The notes under the pieces: model-generated | What the model saw: only the letters and a program-made list of their open reading frames with translations | Database searches by the model: none | Told to the model about the DNA's origin: nothing | Shown: piece after piece, positions 27,416-35,502 of the stretch | Layout of the letters: each line of letters opens with the position of its first letter | Numbering within the stretch: position 1 is the first letter of the stretch | Assembly (NCBI GenBank): GCA_019416935.1 | Contig: DXWI01000005.1 | Span: 1 to 64,000, forward strand | DNA length: 64,000 nt | Reading direction: 5' to 3' | Origin: Clostridiales bacterium | GTDB taxonomy: Bacteria > Bacillota > Clostridia > Christensenellales > CAG-138 | Position numbers and translations under genes: made by a program

Positions 27416-28204
27416 ATGCACACCACAGCTACGCGGGGGCGGCAGGCCGCCCGACAACAGAACAGAACCGTCCGGCACGGCCAGGTCTTCCGGCTGGGCA
27501 TGAAGGACGGGCTTCCCATCGGGCTCGGCTATTTCGCCGTATCGTTTTCGCTCGGCATCGCAGCGCGCAGCGCGGGGCTGTCCCCGCTCGAGGGCTTTGT
27601 CGCGAGCCTGCTGACCAATGCTTCCGCCGGCGAGTATGCCGTCTTTACGCTCATTGCCGTGGACGCGGCGTATATGGAGGTCGCGCTCGTTACGCTGATT
27701 GCCAACGCGCGCTATTTGCTCATGTCCTGTGCGCTGAGCCAGCGCTTTGCCCCGGAAACGGCGCTCGGCCACCGGCTGCTGATGGGCTTCGACATCACCG
27801 ACGAGATATTCGGCATCACGATCGCCCGCCCCGGCTATCTCGATCCGTTCTATACCTACGGCGCGATGGCGACCTCCATCCCGTTCTGGTCGACCGGCAC
27901 GGCGCTCGGTATCCTCGCGGGCAATCTGCTGCCGGCACGGCTCGTGAGCGCGTTCGGCGTGGCGCTGTACGGCATGTTTCTTGCAGTGATCGTTCCGCCG
28001 GCGCGCAAGAGCCGCATCGTGCTCGGCGTGGTGCTCTTCAGCTTTCTGCTGAGCTACCTTGCGTCTGTGTTGCCGGGACTGTCCGCCCTGTCCGACGGCA
28101 ACCGCACCATCCTGCTGACGGTCGCCATTTCGGCTGCTGCGGCGCTGTTGTTCCCCGTTGCCGGGGGCGAGGGCGAAGAGGAGGAGACGGCGCATGACGC
28201 ATAG
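27416..28204 (+). CDS. azlC: Branched-chain amino acid exporter large subunit AzlC
   Basis: A 262-residue inner-membrane protein starting at ATG 27416 behind GAAAGGA. The conserved AzlC opening appears near residues 20-60 (Asp-Gly-Leu-Pro-Ile-Gly-Leu-Gly-Tyr-Phe-Ala-Val-Ser-Phe), followed by Leu-Thr-Asn-Ala-Ser-Ala-Gly-Glu-Tyr-Ala and Asn-Ala-Arg-Tyr-Leu-Leu-Met-Ser, then further hydrophobic segments. With AzlD it exports branched-chain amino acids in characterised homologues. The azlD start overlaps its end by 11 bases, so the two are translationally coupled. Confidence 0.93.
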   Translation: MHTTATRGRQAARQQNRTVRHGQVFRLGMKDGLPIGLGYFAVSFSLGIAARSAGLSPLEGFVASLLTNASAGEYAVFTLIAVDAAYMEVALVTLIANARYLLMSCALSQRFAPETALGHRLLMGFDITDEIFGITIARPGYLDPFYTYGAMATSIPFWSTGTALGILAGNLLPARLVSAFGVALYGMFLAVIVPPARKSRIVLGVVLFSFLLSYLASVLPGLSALSDGNRTILLTVAISAAAALLFPVAGGEGEEEETAHDA

Positions 28205-28505
28205 CATTCCGGTGTATATCGCCCTGATGGCGGGCATCTCCTTTCTCATCCGCGTGCTGCCGCTCACGCTGATCCGCAGACCGCTCAGAAGCCGGTTTTT
28301 GCGCTCATTTTTGTACTATGTGCCGTATGTGACGCTGGCGGTCATGACGTTCCCCGCCATCCTGCACGCCACGGAAACGCCGGTTGCCGGCGCGCTGGCG
28401 TTGCTTGCGGGCATCGTGCTGGCATGGCGCGGCGCCAACCTGTTCTATGTTTCGCTTGCGTGCTGTACGGTCGTATTCGCAATCGAGCTGCTCTTGTGCC
28501 GCTAA
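28194..28505 (+). CDS. azlD: Branched-chain amino acid exporter small subunit AzlD
   Basis: A 103-residue membrane protein with three to four hydrophobic segments. ATG 28194 lies within the end of azlC; the longer frame upstream is Arg-rich and not plausible. The conserved AzlD start (Tyr-Ile-Ala-Leu-Met-Ala-Gly-Ile-Ser-Phe-Leu-Ile-Arg-Val-Leu-Pro-Leu) and Tyr-Val-Pro-Tyr-Val-Thr-Leu-Ala-Val-Met are present. It partners AzlC. Confidence 0.92.
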   Translation: MTHSIPVYIALMAGISFLIRVLPLTLIRRPLRSRFLRSFLYYVPYVTLAVMTFPAILHATETPVAGALALLAGIVLAWRGANLFYVSLACCTVVFAIELLLCR

Positions 28506-28879
28506 GCCGGCACAACGCCGTAAAAACGCATCGGCTGCAATGCCCGCTTTCGCGGCGGCTTGCCGTGTGGAGCGCGAACGACTGCCGCCGCGGACGGGGT
28601 TATGAGTTGTGCCGGCTAAACGAGGCGGCCGCAGCGCCGAGAAGCGCCGGCATGGGTTCGTGCGAGGCTTGAGCCCGACCGTTTTTGCAGAATGGATGCA
28701 GGAATACGGCGACTCTGTTCCTTGGTTGTATTTACAACGCAAATAAAAGATGGTATCATACTGCATACGGGAATGAAGTTCTCCCACGGGCAACCGGAAC
28801 CGCTTTTTGAAGCTGATGACTTCTGTGATAAATCGATCGCAGAGAGCATCGGCTTTTTGCGTTCAGAGGAGGATTATGC
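28506..28879. other. Intergenic region upstream of the antiporter
   Basis: 374 bases with no gene. It contains the antiporter promoter (28731-28759) and an AGAGGAGG-type ribosome-binding site just before 28880. No clear terminator for azlCD is visible. Confidence 0.5.
28731..28759 (+). promoter_or_regulatory. Promoter of the cation/proton antiporter
   Basis: TTTACA (28731-28736) and TATCAT (28754-28759) are spaced by 17 bases, giving a leader of about 115 bases. Confidence 0.55.
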
Positions 28880-30121
28880 ATGCTAGCGTCTCTTGCACTC
28901 ATTTTTCTGGTAGGCCTATCGATGGCGGCCGTCTGTCAACGGATGAAACTGCCGCGTATCATCGGCATGCTGCTCTCCGGCGTCGTTCTTGGACCGTATG
29001 CGCTCAATCTGCTGGACCCGTCCATTCTTTCTGTATCCGCGGACCTCAGGCAGATGGCCTTGATCATCATCCTGCTGAAGGCGGGGCTATCGCTCAACCT
29101 CTCGGATCTCAAGGCCGTCGGCCGCCCGGCGGTGCTGCTCTCGTTCGTTCCCGCGTGCTTTGAAATTCTGGCCGTCGTGCTCTTTGCGCCGCTGCTGCTC
29201 GGCGTGGCAGGGCCGGAGGCAGCCGTAATGGGCGCCGTCCTCGGAGCGGTATCACCGGCCGTGGTGATTCCGCGCATGGTTCGGCTCATCGAGACGGGCT
29301 ACGGCACGTACAAGAGCATCCCGCAGATGATCATGGCGGCCGCCTCCTGCGACGATGTGTTCGCGATCGTGCTGTTTTCGACGTCTGTGAGCATGGCGCA
29401 GGGCGGCGTGATGCGCCTGACGGATGTTTTGCAGGTGCCCGTTTCGATCGTGCTCGGCATTGCGCTGGGGGCCGCCGTCGGCTATGCGCTCTATCGGCTG
29501 TTTGAGACTGCGCATACCCATAAGCGCACGATCAGAAACAGCACAAAGACCGTCATCATACTGGGCGCTGCCTTTCTGCTCATCGCGGCAGAAGCATGGA
29601 CGAGCGGTGTGGTGCCGGTTTCGGGGCTGCTTGCCGTCGTGAGCATGGCGTGCGTGCTGAAACGAACCTGCATTGCCACTGTGGCCAGGCGGCTATCAGA
29701 AAAGTTCGGAAAGCTCTGGATTGCGGCAGAATTGGTGCTCTTCGTGCTCGTGGGCGCGGCCGTCGATATTCGCTATACCGTGGGCGCCGGCGCGGCGGCC
29801 ATTGCGCTGATCCTGATTGCGCTCGCGTTCCGTTGTGCCGGCGTGTGCCTTTGCCTGATCGGCACAAGGCTCGAGAAGCGGGAGCGGCTGTTCTGCGTGC
29901 TCGCCTATTTGCCAAAGGCGACGGTGCAGGCCGCCATCGGCTCCGTTCCGCTGGCGTTGGGGCTGCCGTGTGGCCAAATCGTACTCTCCGTCGCCGTACT
30001 GTCCATCCTGATTACGGCGCCGCTGGGCGCCATGGCAATGGATTTGAGCTATCGCAAGCTGCTTGACAGGGAACGGCCGGCGCCGACCGTATGCGCCGCC
30101 GGGACGGACACGCCCGCGTGA
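28880..30121 (+). CDS. Cation/proton antiporter (CPA superfamily)
   Basis: A 413-residue inner-membrane protein with about 12 hydrophobic segments. The N-terminal motif Leu-Pro-Arg-Ile-Ile-Gly-Met-Leu-Leu-Ser-Gly-Val-Val-Leu-Gly-Pro is typical of the Na+/H+ exchanger fold. The ion-site block Ala-Ala-Ser-Cys-Asp-Asp-Val-Phe-Ala-Ile near residues 153-162 carries the conserved Asp pair. No cytoplasmic TrkA-N domain follows, so it is not a full Kef system. It probably exchanges Na+ or K+ for protons in pH or salt homeostasis. It is monocistronic and convergent with the NlpC/P60 gene. Confidence 0.87.
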   Translation: MLASLALIFLVGLSMAAVCQRMKLPRIIGMLLSGVVLGPYALNLLDPSILSVSADLRQMALIIILLKAGLSLNLSDLKAVGRPAVLLSFVPACFEILAVVLFAPLLLGVAGPEAAVMGAVLGAVSPAVVIPRMVRLIETGYGTYKSIPQMIMAAASCDDVFAIVLFSTSVSMAQGGVMRLTDVLQVPVSIVLGIALGAAVGYALYRLFETAHTHKRTIRNSTKTVIILGAAFLLIAAEAWTSGVVPVSGLLAVVSMACVLKRTCIATVARRLSEKFGKLWIAAELVLFVLVGAAVDIRYTVGAGAAAIALILIALAFRCAGVCLCLIGTRLEKRERLFCVLAYLPKATVQAAIGSVPLALGLPCGQIVLSVAVLSILITAPLGAMAMDLSYRKLLDRERPAPTVCAAGTDTPA

Positions 30122-30344
30122 TGGACGGCGCAGCCGATGATGCAGTCGCTGGCCTTTGGAGAGACGGACATGCCCGCGGGACGGGGGAACGGGACGCCGG
30201 TGCTGCATAACTGGCGGGCGCAGCAAGCGACCGGTTCGTCTGCCGGGGCGGCGGGAACGCCTTTTTGGCAGATTGCATCCATTTTCTGTGAGAGATCCGT
30301 GTACAACCTGGGGGAGATACCCGTATCGTGGCTCTATTGGAAGC

Positions 30345-30380
30345 GAAAGCCCCGTCCTTTTGGACGGGGCTTTCTCGTTC
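30345..30380. terminator. Bidirectional rho-independent terminator
   Basis: GAAAGCCCCGTCC (30345-30357) pairs with GGACGGGGCTTTC (30362-30374) around a TTTT loop. A/T-rich ends on both sides let it serve the convergent antiporter and NlpC/P60 genes. Confidence 0.8.
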
Positions 30381-30390
30381 TTTGCGCTGT

Positions 30391-31245
30391 TTATTTTACC
30401 AACACGCCGGTAAAGCGGCGGATGGCGGTGAGCTGCATGGCCGACAGCTTGGTGATCTTGACCACGTCGCCGGTTTTCGGCGAATGGATGAACTGCCCGT
30501 TGCCCACATAGATGCCCACGTGCGACACCGGCGAGTTGAACGCAACGAGGTCGCCTACCCGCAGCTGGCTGTAGGGCACCGAACGGCCGGCCGTCGCCTG
30601 CTCGTAGCTCACGCGCGGAATGGTGATACCGGCCTGACGGAACGCGTACTGTGTGAGGCCGGAGCAGTCAAACCCGGTGGACGGGCTGGTGCCGCCGTAC
30701 AGGTAGGGCAGCCCGAGATGCGCCTTTGCCGCGTTGACAACGGTCTGAACGCGCTGCGCCTCCGCAGATACACGACTGAGCGTGTTCTTGCCCGCAATGC
30801 CGTCGACCGCCAGGCTGTTCCGACGCTGATACTGGCGCACGGCCGCATCAGTTAGCCGCCCGAAGATGCCGTCGGCGCGATCATTCAGGTATCCGAGCAG
30901 AATGAGCCGTTCCTGCAATTGCTTGACCGCGCTGCCGCGGCTGCCGCTGCGCAGCAACGTCGTGCTGCCAGATGACGGCGTGCTTTGCAGCGAAACATAG
31001 GTCTTGTAGACATAACCGGAGAGGTCTCCGTACGTCACGGCGTACCAGTTGCCGCTCTCTCCCGTGACGCGCACGCTGTCCCCACGATACAGGTAGGTCA
31101 GGCGGGCGGTGGCTGTGGAGGGGCCGGTACGCAGATTGACGTCGTTGCCGGTGACCGTACCGGCGGTATCCGCCAGTGCGAGCGTGGGCAGCAGAAGGAT
31201 GGCCAGCGTCAGCAACAGCGCAAGAACTCTTTTTTGTTTGTGCAT
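30391..31245 (-). CDS. Secreted NlpC/P60 cell-wall endopeptidase with SH3b and peptidoglycan-binding domains
   Basis: A 284-residue exported peptidoglycan hydrolase. ATG 31245 follows AGGAGGTG; the GTG three codons upstream lies inside that site. There is a signal peptide at 1-26, a bacterial SH3 domain at about 30-88 (Val-Asn-Leu-Arg-Thr-Gly-Pro-Ser), a PG_binding_1 helical domain at about 105-158 (Gly-x-Leu...Asp-Gly-Ile-Phe-Gly) and an NlpC/P60 catalytic domain at 165-284. The catalytic Cys194 lies in Phe-Asp-Cys-Ser-Gly-Leu, with His242 in Ser-His-Val-Gly-Ile-Tyr and His254. It cleaves stem-peptide bonds, probably gamma-D-Glu-diamino acid, during wall turnover. The catalytic triad looks complete. 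Confidence 0.93.
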   Translation of the reverse strand: MHKQKRVLALLLTLAILLLPTLALADTAGTVTGNDVNLRTGPSTATARLTYLYRGDSVRVTGESGNWYAVTYGDLSGYVYKTYVSLQSTPSSGSTTLLRSGSRGSAVKQLQERLILLGYLNDRADGIFGRLTDAAVRQYQRRNSLAVDGIAGKNTLSRVSAEAQRVQTVVNAAKAHLGLPYLYGGTSPSTGFDCSGLTQYAFRQAGITIPRVSYEQATAGRSVPYSQLRVGDLVAFNSPVSHVGIYVGNGQFIHSPKTGDVVKITKLSAMQLTAIRRFTGVLVK

Positions 31246-31274
31246 TGCAAACACCTCCTTGGCGCCATCATATC

Positions 31275-31317
31275 ATAAAAAAACAAAAAAACGGCAAACA
31301 CCAAGGAGTGTTTACCG
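31275..31317 (-). terminator. Rho-independent terminator of the CPBP protease gene
   Basis: On the minus strand, CGGTAAACAC and GTGTTTGCCG (31317-31308 and 31301-31292) form a stem, one wobble pair included, with a six-base loop, followed by two long T runs. It lies 42 bases after the protease stop and just upstream of the NlpC/P60 gene. Confidence 0.88.
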
Positions 31318-31359
31318 AACCGAAACAACATTGGAATGCGCTGGAAATCAGCCGGGTAT

Positions 31360-32553
31360 TCAGGCGGGAAACAGCGCGTAGATACACATGCACGCGCTGA
31401 GCACGAGATAGCAGATCATGCCGGCGCTGCCGAAGATGAGGCGATCGTCCCGTCTGGAGAGCGGCTCGGCGCCGGGAGCGAGCGTGACGCGCTTCACTGC
31501 GCCAGCAAACAGCACAAGTCCCCAAACATACAGCGCGATGAGCGCAAACGACAGCGTGCCGACCACGGCAGCCGACGGTATGGCGCTGACCGCGAGCGGC
31601 AGCAGCACGCCGCTGAACAGGTTGACGGCCATGTGCAGCAGGATGGTGTAGCCCAGCCGCCGCGTGCGGCAGTAGAGAAAACCCAAAAGCAGGCCGATAC
31701 CGAACGCATAGAACAACTGGTTAAAATTCCCGTGCAGCAGTGCGAACAGCAGCGCCGACACGAGCAGCGCGACCCGGTCGCCATAGCGGTGCAGGCGATC
31801 GATGAGGAGCTTGCGAAACAGCAGTTCTTCCATCACGGGCGCGGCGATGCCGATCAGCACAATCTGCGGCAGCAGCGCGCCGCCGCCGAGCAGCGTTTCG
31901 AGCGGGTTCACGGAGGCGAGACCGGTCAGCAACGTAAACAACTGCTGGATCATCTGCCCGATCAGGTTGCCCGCAAAGCCGAGGCCAAAGCACATCAGCA
32001 GGCAGCGAAGCCAGCCGGAAGCGGTCATGCCGGCCTGCGGCCAGACCTCGCGCCTGAGCGGCCGCAGCAGAAGAACGAGCAGCGGCGCGCCGATGAGATA
32101 TTGCGGGACGGATGAATACAAATACAGTCCCCATTCGGAACCGTTGATCCAATCCACCAGCGCGGGAGAGCGGAGCGCGAGAAGCTGCGCGGCCAGCGTC
32201 GCGAGCATATAGGCGCACAGAGCAAAGCCGATCCGGGAGAACACGCGGCGAAGCGCGCGCTTTCGAGCGGCGGCAGCACCGTCGCCGGCCCGCTGTCCAG
32301 TGCAATCGGGCGCATCGGATGGCGGGATCACCCCGCCGGTTTCCCCGTCCGCGCGCGCCGCATCAGGAGCGGGCGCTGCCTCGCCGGTCATCCCATTGCC
32401 CAAGCACGATGCGCCAGGATCGGGCGTATCGGACGGCAATGCCGCCCCGGCGGCCCGATCGCCGTCCGCATGCGGTATGCTGGGGTCGGACAGGATTGCC
32501 GAGGCCGTGGCGGATGGTTGCGTTTTTGGGGATTCGCACGCACAAACAAGCAT
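31360..32553 (-). CDS. CPBP-family intramembrane glutamic protease
   Basis: A 397-residue membrane protein. Residues 1-100 are a hydrophilic Asp/Pro/Ala-rich, probably disordered, cytoplasmic extension. About eight hydrophobic segments follow. The CPBP (Abi) motifs are complete: Glu242-Glu243 with Arg247 (Met-Glu-Glu-Leu-Leu-Phe-Arg), His274 in Phe-Ala-Leu-Leu-His-Gly-Asn, and His307 in Leu-Leu-His-Met-Ala-Val-Asn. Members are Rce1-like proteases; in Firmicutes some act in bacteriocin immunity or anti-sigma processing. No peptide or bacteriocin gene is adjacent, so the substrate is unknown. The long N-terminal extension is unusual. Confidence 0.88.
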   Translation of the reverse strand: MLVCACESPKTQPSATASAILSDPSIPHADGDRAAGAALPSDTPDPGASCLGNGMTGEAAPAPDAARADGETGGVIPPSDAPDCTGQRAGDGAAAARKRALRRVFSRIGFALCAYMLATLAAQLLALRSPALVDWINGSEWGLYLYSSVPQYLIGAPLLVLLLRPLRREVWPQAGMTASGWLRCLLMCFGLGFAGNLIGQMIQQLFTLLTGLASVNPLETLLGGGALLPQIVLIGIAAPVMEELLFRKLLIDRLHRYGDRVALLVSALLFALLHGNFNQLFYAFGIGLLLGFLYCRTRRLGYTILLHMAVNLFSGVLLPLAVSAIPSAAVVGTLSFALIALYVWGLVLFAGAVKRVTLAPGAEPLSRRDDRLIFGSAGMICYLVLSACMCIYALFPA

Positions 32554-32597
32554 GGTTTCACGCTCCCTTTCTTAGGCTGGCCGGTTCCTCCGGTCGG

Positions 32598-32846
32598 TCA
32601 GGATGCAAGCGCCTTGTCGATGGCCTGCGCGAGTTGGTCGGCGCAGCTCGTGCTCTTGTAGCCGCAGCGGTTGCCGCGCAGGAGCGCTGCAACTTCGGCC
32701 GCGGGCTTGCCTTCCACCAACAGGCCGATGGCCTTCAGGTTGCCGTCGCAGCCGCCGAGAAAGGCGACGTTTTTGAGAATACCGTCCTCGATGTCGAACG
32801 AGATGCGCATGGCGCACACCCCGCGGGTATTACAGGTGTAGTGCAT
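32598..32846 (-). CDS. TSCPD-domain protein (four-Cys TIGR03905-type)
   Basis: An 82-residue small cytoplasmic protein. It matches the stand-alone TSCPD family: Tyr-Thr-Cys-Asn-Thr-Arg-Gly-Val-Cys near the N-terminus, Leu-Gly-Gly-Cys-Asp-Gly-Asn-Leu-Lys-Ala-Ile in the middle, and Arg-Cys-Gly-Tyr-Lys-Ser-Thr-Ser-Cys-Ala-Asp-Gln-Leu near the end. The Cys pairs suggest metal binding. A related domain ends some vitamin B12-dependent ribonucleotide reductases, but the role of the free-standing form is unknown. It lies directly downstream of the acyltransferase gene. Confidence 0.85.
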   Translation of the reverse strand: MHYTCNTRGVCAMRISFDIEDGILKNVAFLGGCDGNLKAIGLLVEGKPAAEVAALLRGNRCGYKSTSCADQLAQAIDKALAS

Positions 32847-32847
32847 A

Positions 32848-34116
32848 TTATAGACTCTCCTCGATGCAAAGATTCTTTGCCAGCGGCTTGCTGCCGCCGC
32901 GCGCCGTGCCGAAGCGGGCGAGCAGACGGCGGCTCACGGGCCGTTCAAACGCATAGGTGACGAGCGCGGCAAGTCCGATGGACAGTGCGAATACCAAAAG
33001 CGTGTACTCCCACTGCCAGGCGCGGTTGCCCGCCATATTGGGCAGCGTATCGCCCTCCCAGTACGGAATGCGCCAATCCTTCAGACGAACCGCGAGCCAC
33101 TGGTGCCAGATGTACAGATTGTACGAAATGGCGGCCAGAAAGCGCATAACCCGGTTGGAAAACACCCATTGCAGCGCGCGGCATGAGAACGATAGCGACA
33201 GGATGGAAAGCAAAAATACGGCCGACAGCAGGAACCGGTATTCCGCCTGAAACACCTGTACCGGGTTTGCACAGGCTGCACCGTTTTGAAAGACGGCGAT
33301 GAGCGCAGCGCTTAGGACGGCCAGCAGCGTACTGCCCGCGCTGAGCGTGCGCCACTGCCAGGGCAGGGTGAACCGCCGGAATGCCCGGCCGAGCAGCACA
33401 TACAGGTACGCGCCGGCCATGCCGTTGGCGAACACGCCGAAAAAGGCGATGAGCTGGTTGAGCGTCATCCGCAGCCCGTCCGGGTTTGGCAGCGCATAGC
33501 AGCGAAGATACAGCTCGGACACCGTAGCCATGGCAAGCCATGTGGCGAGCGGCCGCCTGCGAAACGCCTTGGCCAGCAGCGGAAACAGCAGATAGAACTG
33601 CATTTCGATAGCCGCCGTCCAGAGCACCACGTTGATGTGCGTGCCGATGTAGGTATCGACGGCAAAGGTTTGCGTGAACGTCAGCGTGGCGATGAGATCG
33701 CGCCACATCGCTGCGGCAGTCGGGTATACGCCGCTCGGCAGCGCATAGCCAAAGAAGATCACGAAAACGCAGAGCAGATAGGGCGGCAGGATGCGGATGA
33801 GCCGCTTTTTGTAGAACAGCCGCGTATCCGGAACGGGTTCGCCGAGCAGCATGGCCCGCCCATGCGGCAGGAACAGGCAGAACGCACTGATCAGCAGCAT
33901 CAGATCCACGAACAGATAGCCGGTGCGCGGCACGGCGTCGAGGTTGATGCGCGTCACACCCAAAAAGGCGAGCCCCGGCGTATCCCAAACGGGGCCGAGC
34001 CAGCTCTGCTGCCAGACATGGAACCAAACGATAATGAGGATCGCTGCGGCACGAACGCCGTCCAGCACACGCACATGCGAAAAGCTGATGCGGGGGTTGT
34101 CTTTTTGCGTATTCAT
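32848..34116 (-). CDS. Acyltransferase family 3 (OafA/YrhL-like) membrane protein
   Basis: A 422-residue inner-membrane acyltransferase with about ten hydrophobic segments. The family signature is at the N-terminus: Val-Leu-Asp-Gly-Val-Arg-Ala-Ala-Ala-Ile (18-27) and Trp-Phe-His (31-33). A conserved Glu block appears as Trp-Thr-Ala-Ala-Ile-Glu-Met-Gln-Phe-Tyr-Leu-Leu-Phe-Pro. The last segment ends in Phe-Glu-Arg-Pro-Val-Ser, typical of this family. Members O-acetylate or O-succinylate cell-wall or surface polysaccharides; the exact acceptor is unknown. It is transcribed away from the murF-ddl pair on the same strand. Confidence 0.9.
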   Translation of the reverse strand: MNTQKDNPRISFSHVRVLDGVRAAAILIIVWFHVWQQSWLGPVWDTPGLAFLGVTRINLDAVPRTGYLFVDLMLLISAFCLFLPHGRAMLLGEPVPDTRLFYKKRLIRILPPYLLCVFVIFFGYALPSGVYPTAAAMWRDLIATLTFTQTFAVDTYIGTHINVVLWTAAIEMQFYLLFPLLAKAFRRRPLATWLAMATVSELYLRCYALPNPDGLRMTLNQLIAFFGVFANGMAGAYLYVLLGRAFRRFTLPWQWRTLSAGSTLLAVLSAALIAVFQNGAACANPVQVFQAEYRFLLSAVFLLSILSLSFSCRALQWVFSNRVMRFLAAISYNLYIWHQWLAVRLKDWRIPYWEGDTLPNMAGNRAWQWEYTLLVFALSIGLAALVTYAFERPVSRRLLARFGTARGGSKPLAKNLCIEESL

Positions 34117-34155
34117 ACGAACATTTATAATATACTATAGGCCAACCAAATGGTC

Positions 34156-35502
34156 TTACAACGTTTGAAGCAATTCCACCGTGCGCTCCAGATGCATGCC
34201 GCGCGATCCCTTGACGAGAATCGTATCGCCGTCGCGCAGCAGCAGCGGCAGAATGGAGAGCAGCATCTCCTGCGACTCAAAGTAGCGCACGCGGTGCGGC
34301 GCGAGCGTATGCGCGCCGAGAAACATCTGCTCGGAGCACGGGCCGACGCACACGATCAGCTCCACCCCGTGCATGGCCGCGTACATGCCCACCACCTCGT
34401 GAAATTCATCCGCCTGCGCGCCGAGTTCCAGCATGTCGCCGAGCACGCAGACGTGGCGGCCCGGCGTGCGCTCCAGCACATCGATAGCGGCCATGACCGA
34501 GGTCGGATTGGCGTTGTAGGTGTCATCGAGCACGGTGAAACGAGCCGTTTTTTGAATATGCATGCGCCCGGCCGTGGGCCGGAACGATTCGACGCCCTTT
34601 TGAAGCTGCTCGAGCGGCATGCCGAGCGTGAGTCCCACCGCAACGGCGCAGAGCGCGTTATAGATCATGTGCCGGCCGGGCGCGGGCACGTGCATGCGAA
34701 GCTGCTGATCGCCGCAGCAGACGGTAAACGCACTGCCGTCAAGCCCCTGGTCCTCCTCCTCCGCGGCGCGGACGCTGTTGTGCGCCTGGAAACCGAAGCG
34801 CACGGCGCCCGGCAGACGGATGAGCATGTCGTCATCACCGTTGACGACGACCGTCCCGCCCGGACGCATGTGCTCGAGCATCTCCGCCTTGCCCCGGAAG
34901 ATATTCTCCCGCGTGCCGAAAAACTCGATGTGCGCTACGCCCACGTTCGTGAGCACGCAGATTGTCGGCTGCACCATGGCGGAAAGGCGGCGGATCTCGC
35001 CGGGGTGATTCGTCCCCATCTCGATGATGGCGAGCGTGTGCTCCGGCCCGAGCTGAAACAGCGTGAGCGGAACGCCCGTTTGGTTGTTGAGGTTGCCGGG
35101 CGTTTTGAACGTGCGGTAGCACCCGGACAGCACGGTGTCGAGCATCTCCTTGGTCGAGGTCTTGCCGACGCTTCCGGTGATGCCGATGACCGGGATGGAG
35201 AACTTTTCCCGATAGTGCTTTGCAAGCAGCTGCAGCGCCTCGAGCGTATCCGGCACGAGGATATACGGCTCCGCTTCGAGCGGGCGGTCGGTCAGCACGC
35301 ACAGCGTGCCATTTCTGCGTGCGCCGTCGATGAAGGCGTGCCCGTCGTGTACAGCACCGATGATCGGGACATACAGCGCGCCCGGAGCGGCCTTGCGGCT
35401 GTCGATGCATACGTCGGTCACAGGTCGGCCGAGCAGCGCCGCATCGCCCACATACATGCCTTGGCAGGCAGAGATTGCTTCGGAGAGCGGAAAGGCGATC
35501 AT
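34156..35502 (-). CDS. murF: UDP-N-acetylmuramoyl-tripeptide--D-alanyl-D-alanine ligase MurF
   Basis: A 448-residue cytoplasmic Mur ligase that adds D-Ala-D-Ala to the UDP-MurNAc-tripeptide. ATG 35502 overlaps the ddl stop (ATGA) and follows GAAAGGAAGG. Mur_ligase N domain 1-90; the ATP site Gly-Ile-Thr-Gly-Ser-Val-Gly-Lys-Thr-Ser-Thr follows at about 106-116; central-domain Glu-Met-Gly-Thr-Asn-His-Pro-Gly-Glu-Ile and Asn-Gly-Asp-Asp-Asp are present, as is the C-terminal Asp-Asp-Thr-Tyr-Asn-Ala-Asn-Pro motif. Length is normal. The overlap with ddl shows translational coupling between making the dipeptide and attaching it. Confidence 0.95.
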   Translation of the reverse strand: MIAFPLSEAISACQGMYVGDAALLGRPVTDVCIDSRKAAPGALYVPIIGAVHDGHAFIDGARRNGTLCVLTDRPLEAEPYILVPDTLEALQLLAKHYREKFSIPVIGITGSVGKTSTKEMLDTVLSGCYRTFKTPGNLNNQTGVPLTLFQLGPEHTLAIIEMGTNHPGEIRRLSAMVQPTICVLTNVGVAHIEFFGTRENIFRGKAEMLEHMRPGGTVVVNGDDDMLIRLPGAVRFGFQAHNSVRAAEEEDQGLDGSAFTVCCGDQQLRMHVPAPGRHMIYNALCAVAVGLTLGMPLEQLQKGVESFRPTAGRMHIQKTARFTVLDDTYNANPTSVMAAIDVLERTPGRHVCVLGDMLELGAQADEFHEVVGMYAAMHGVELIVCVGPCSEQMFLGAHTLAPHRVRYFESQEMLLSILPLLLRDGDTILVKGSRGMHLERTVELLQTL

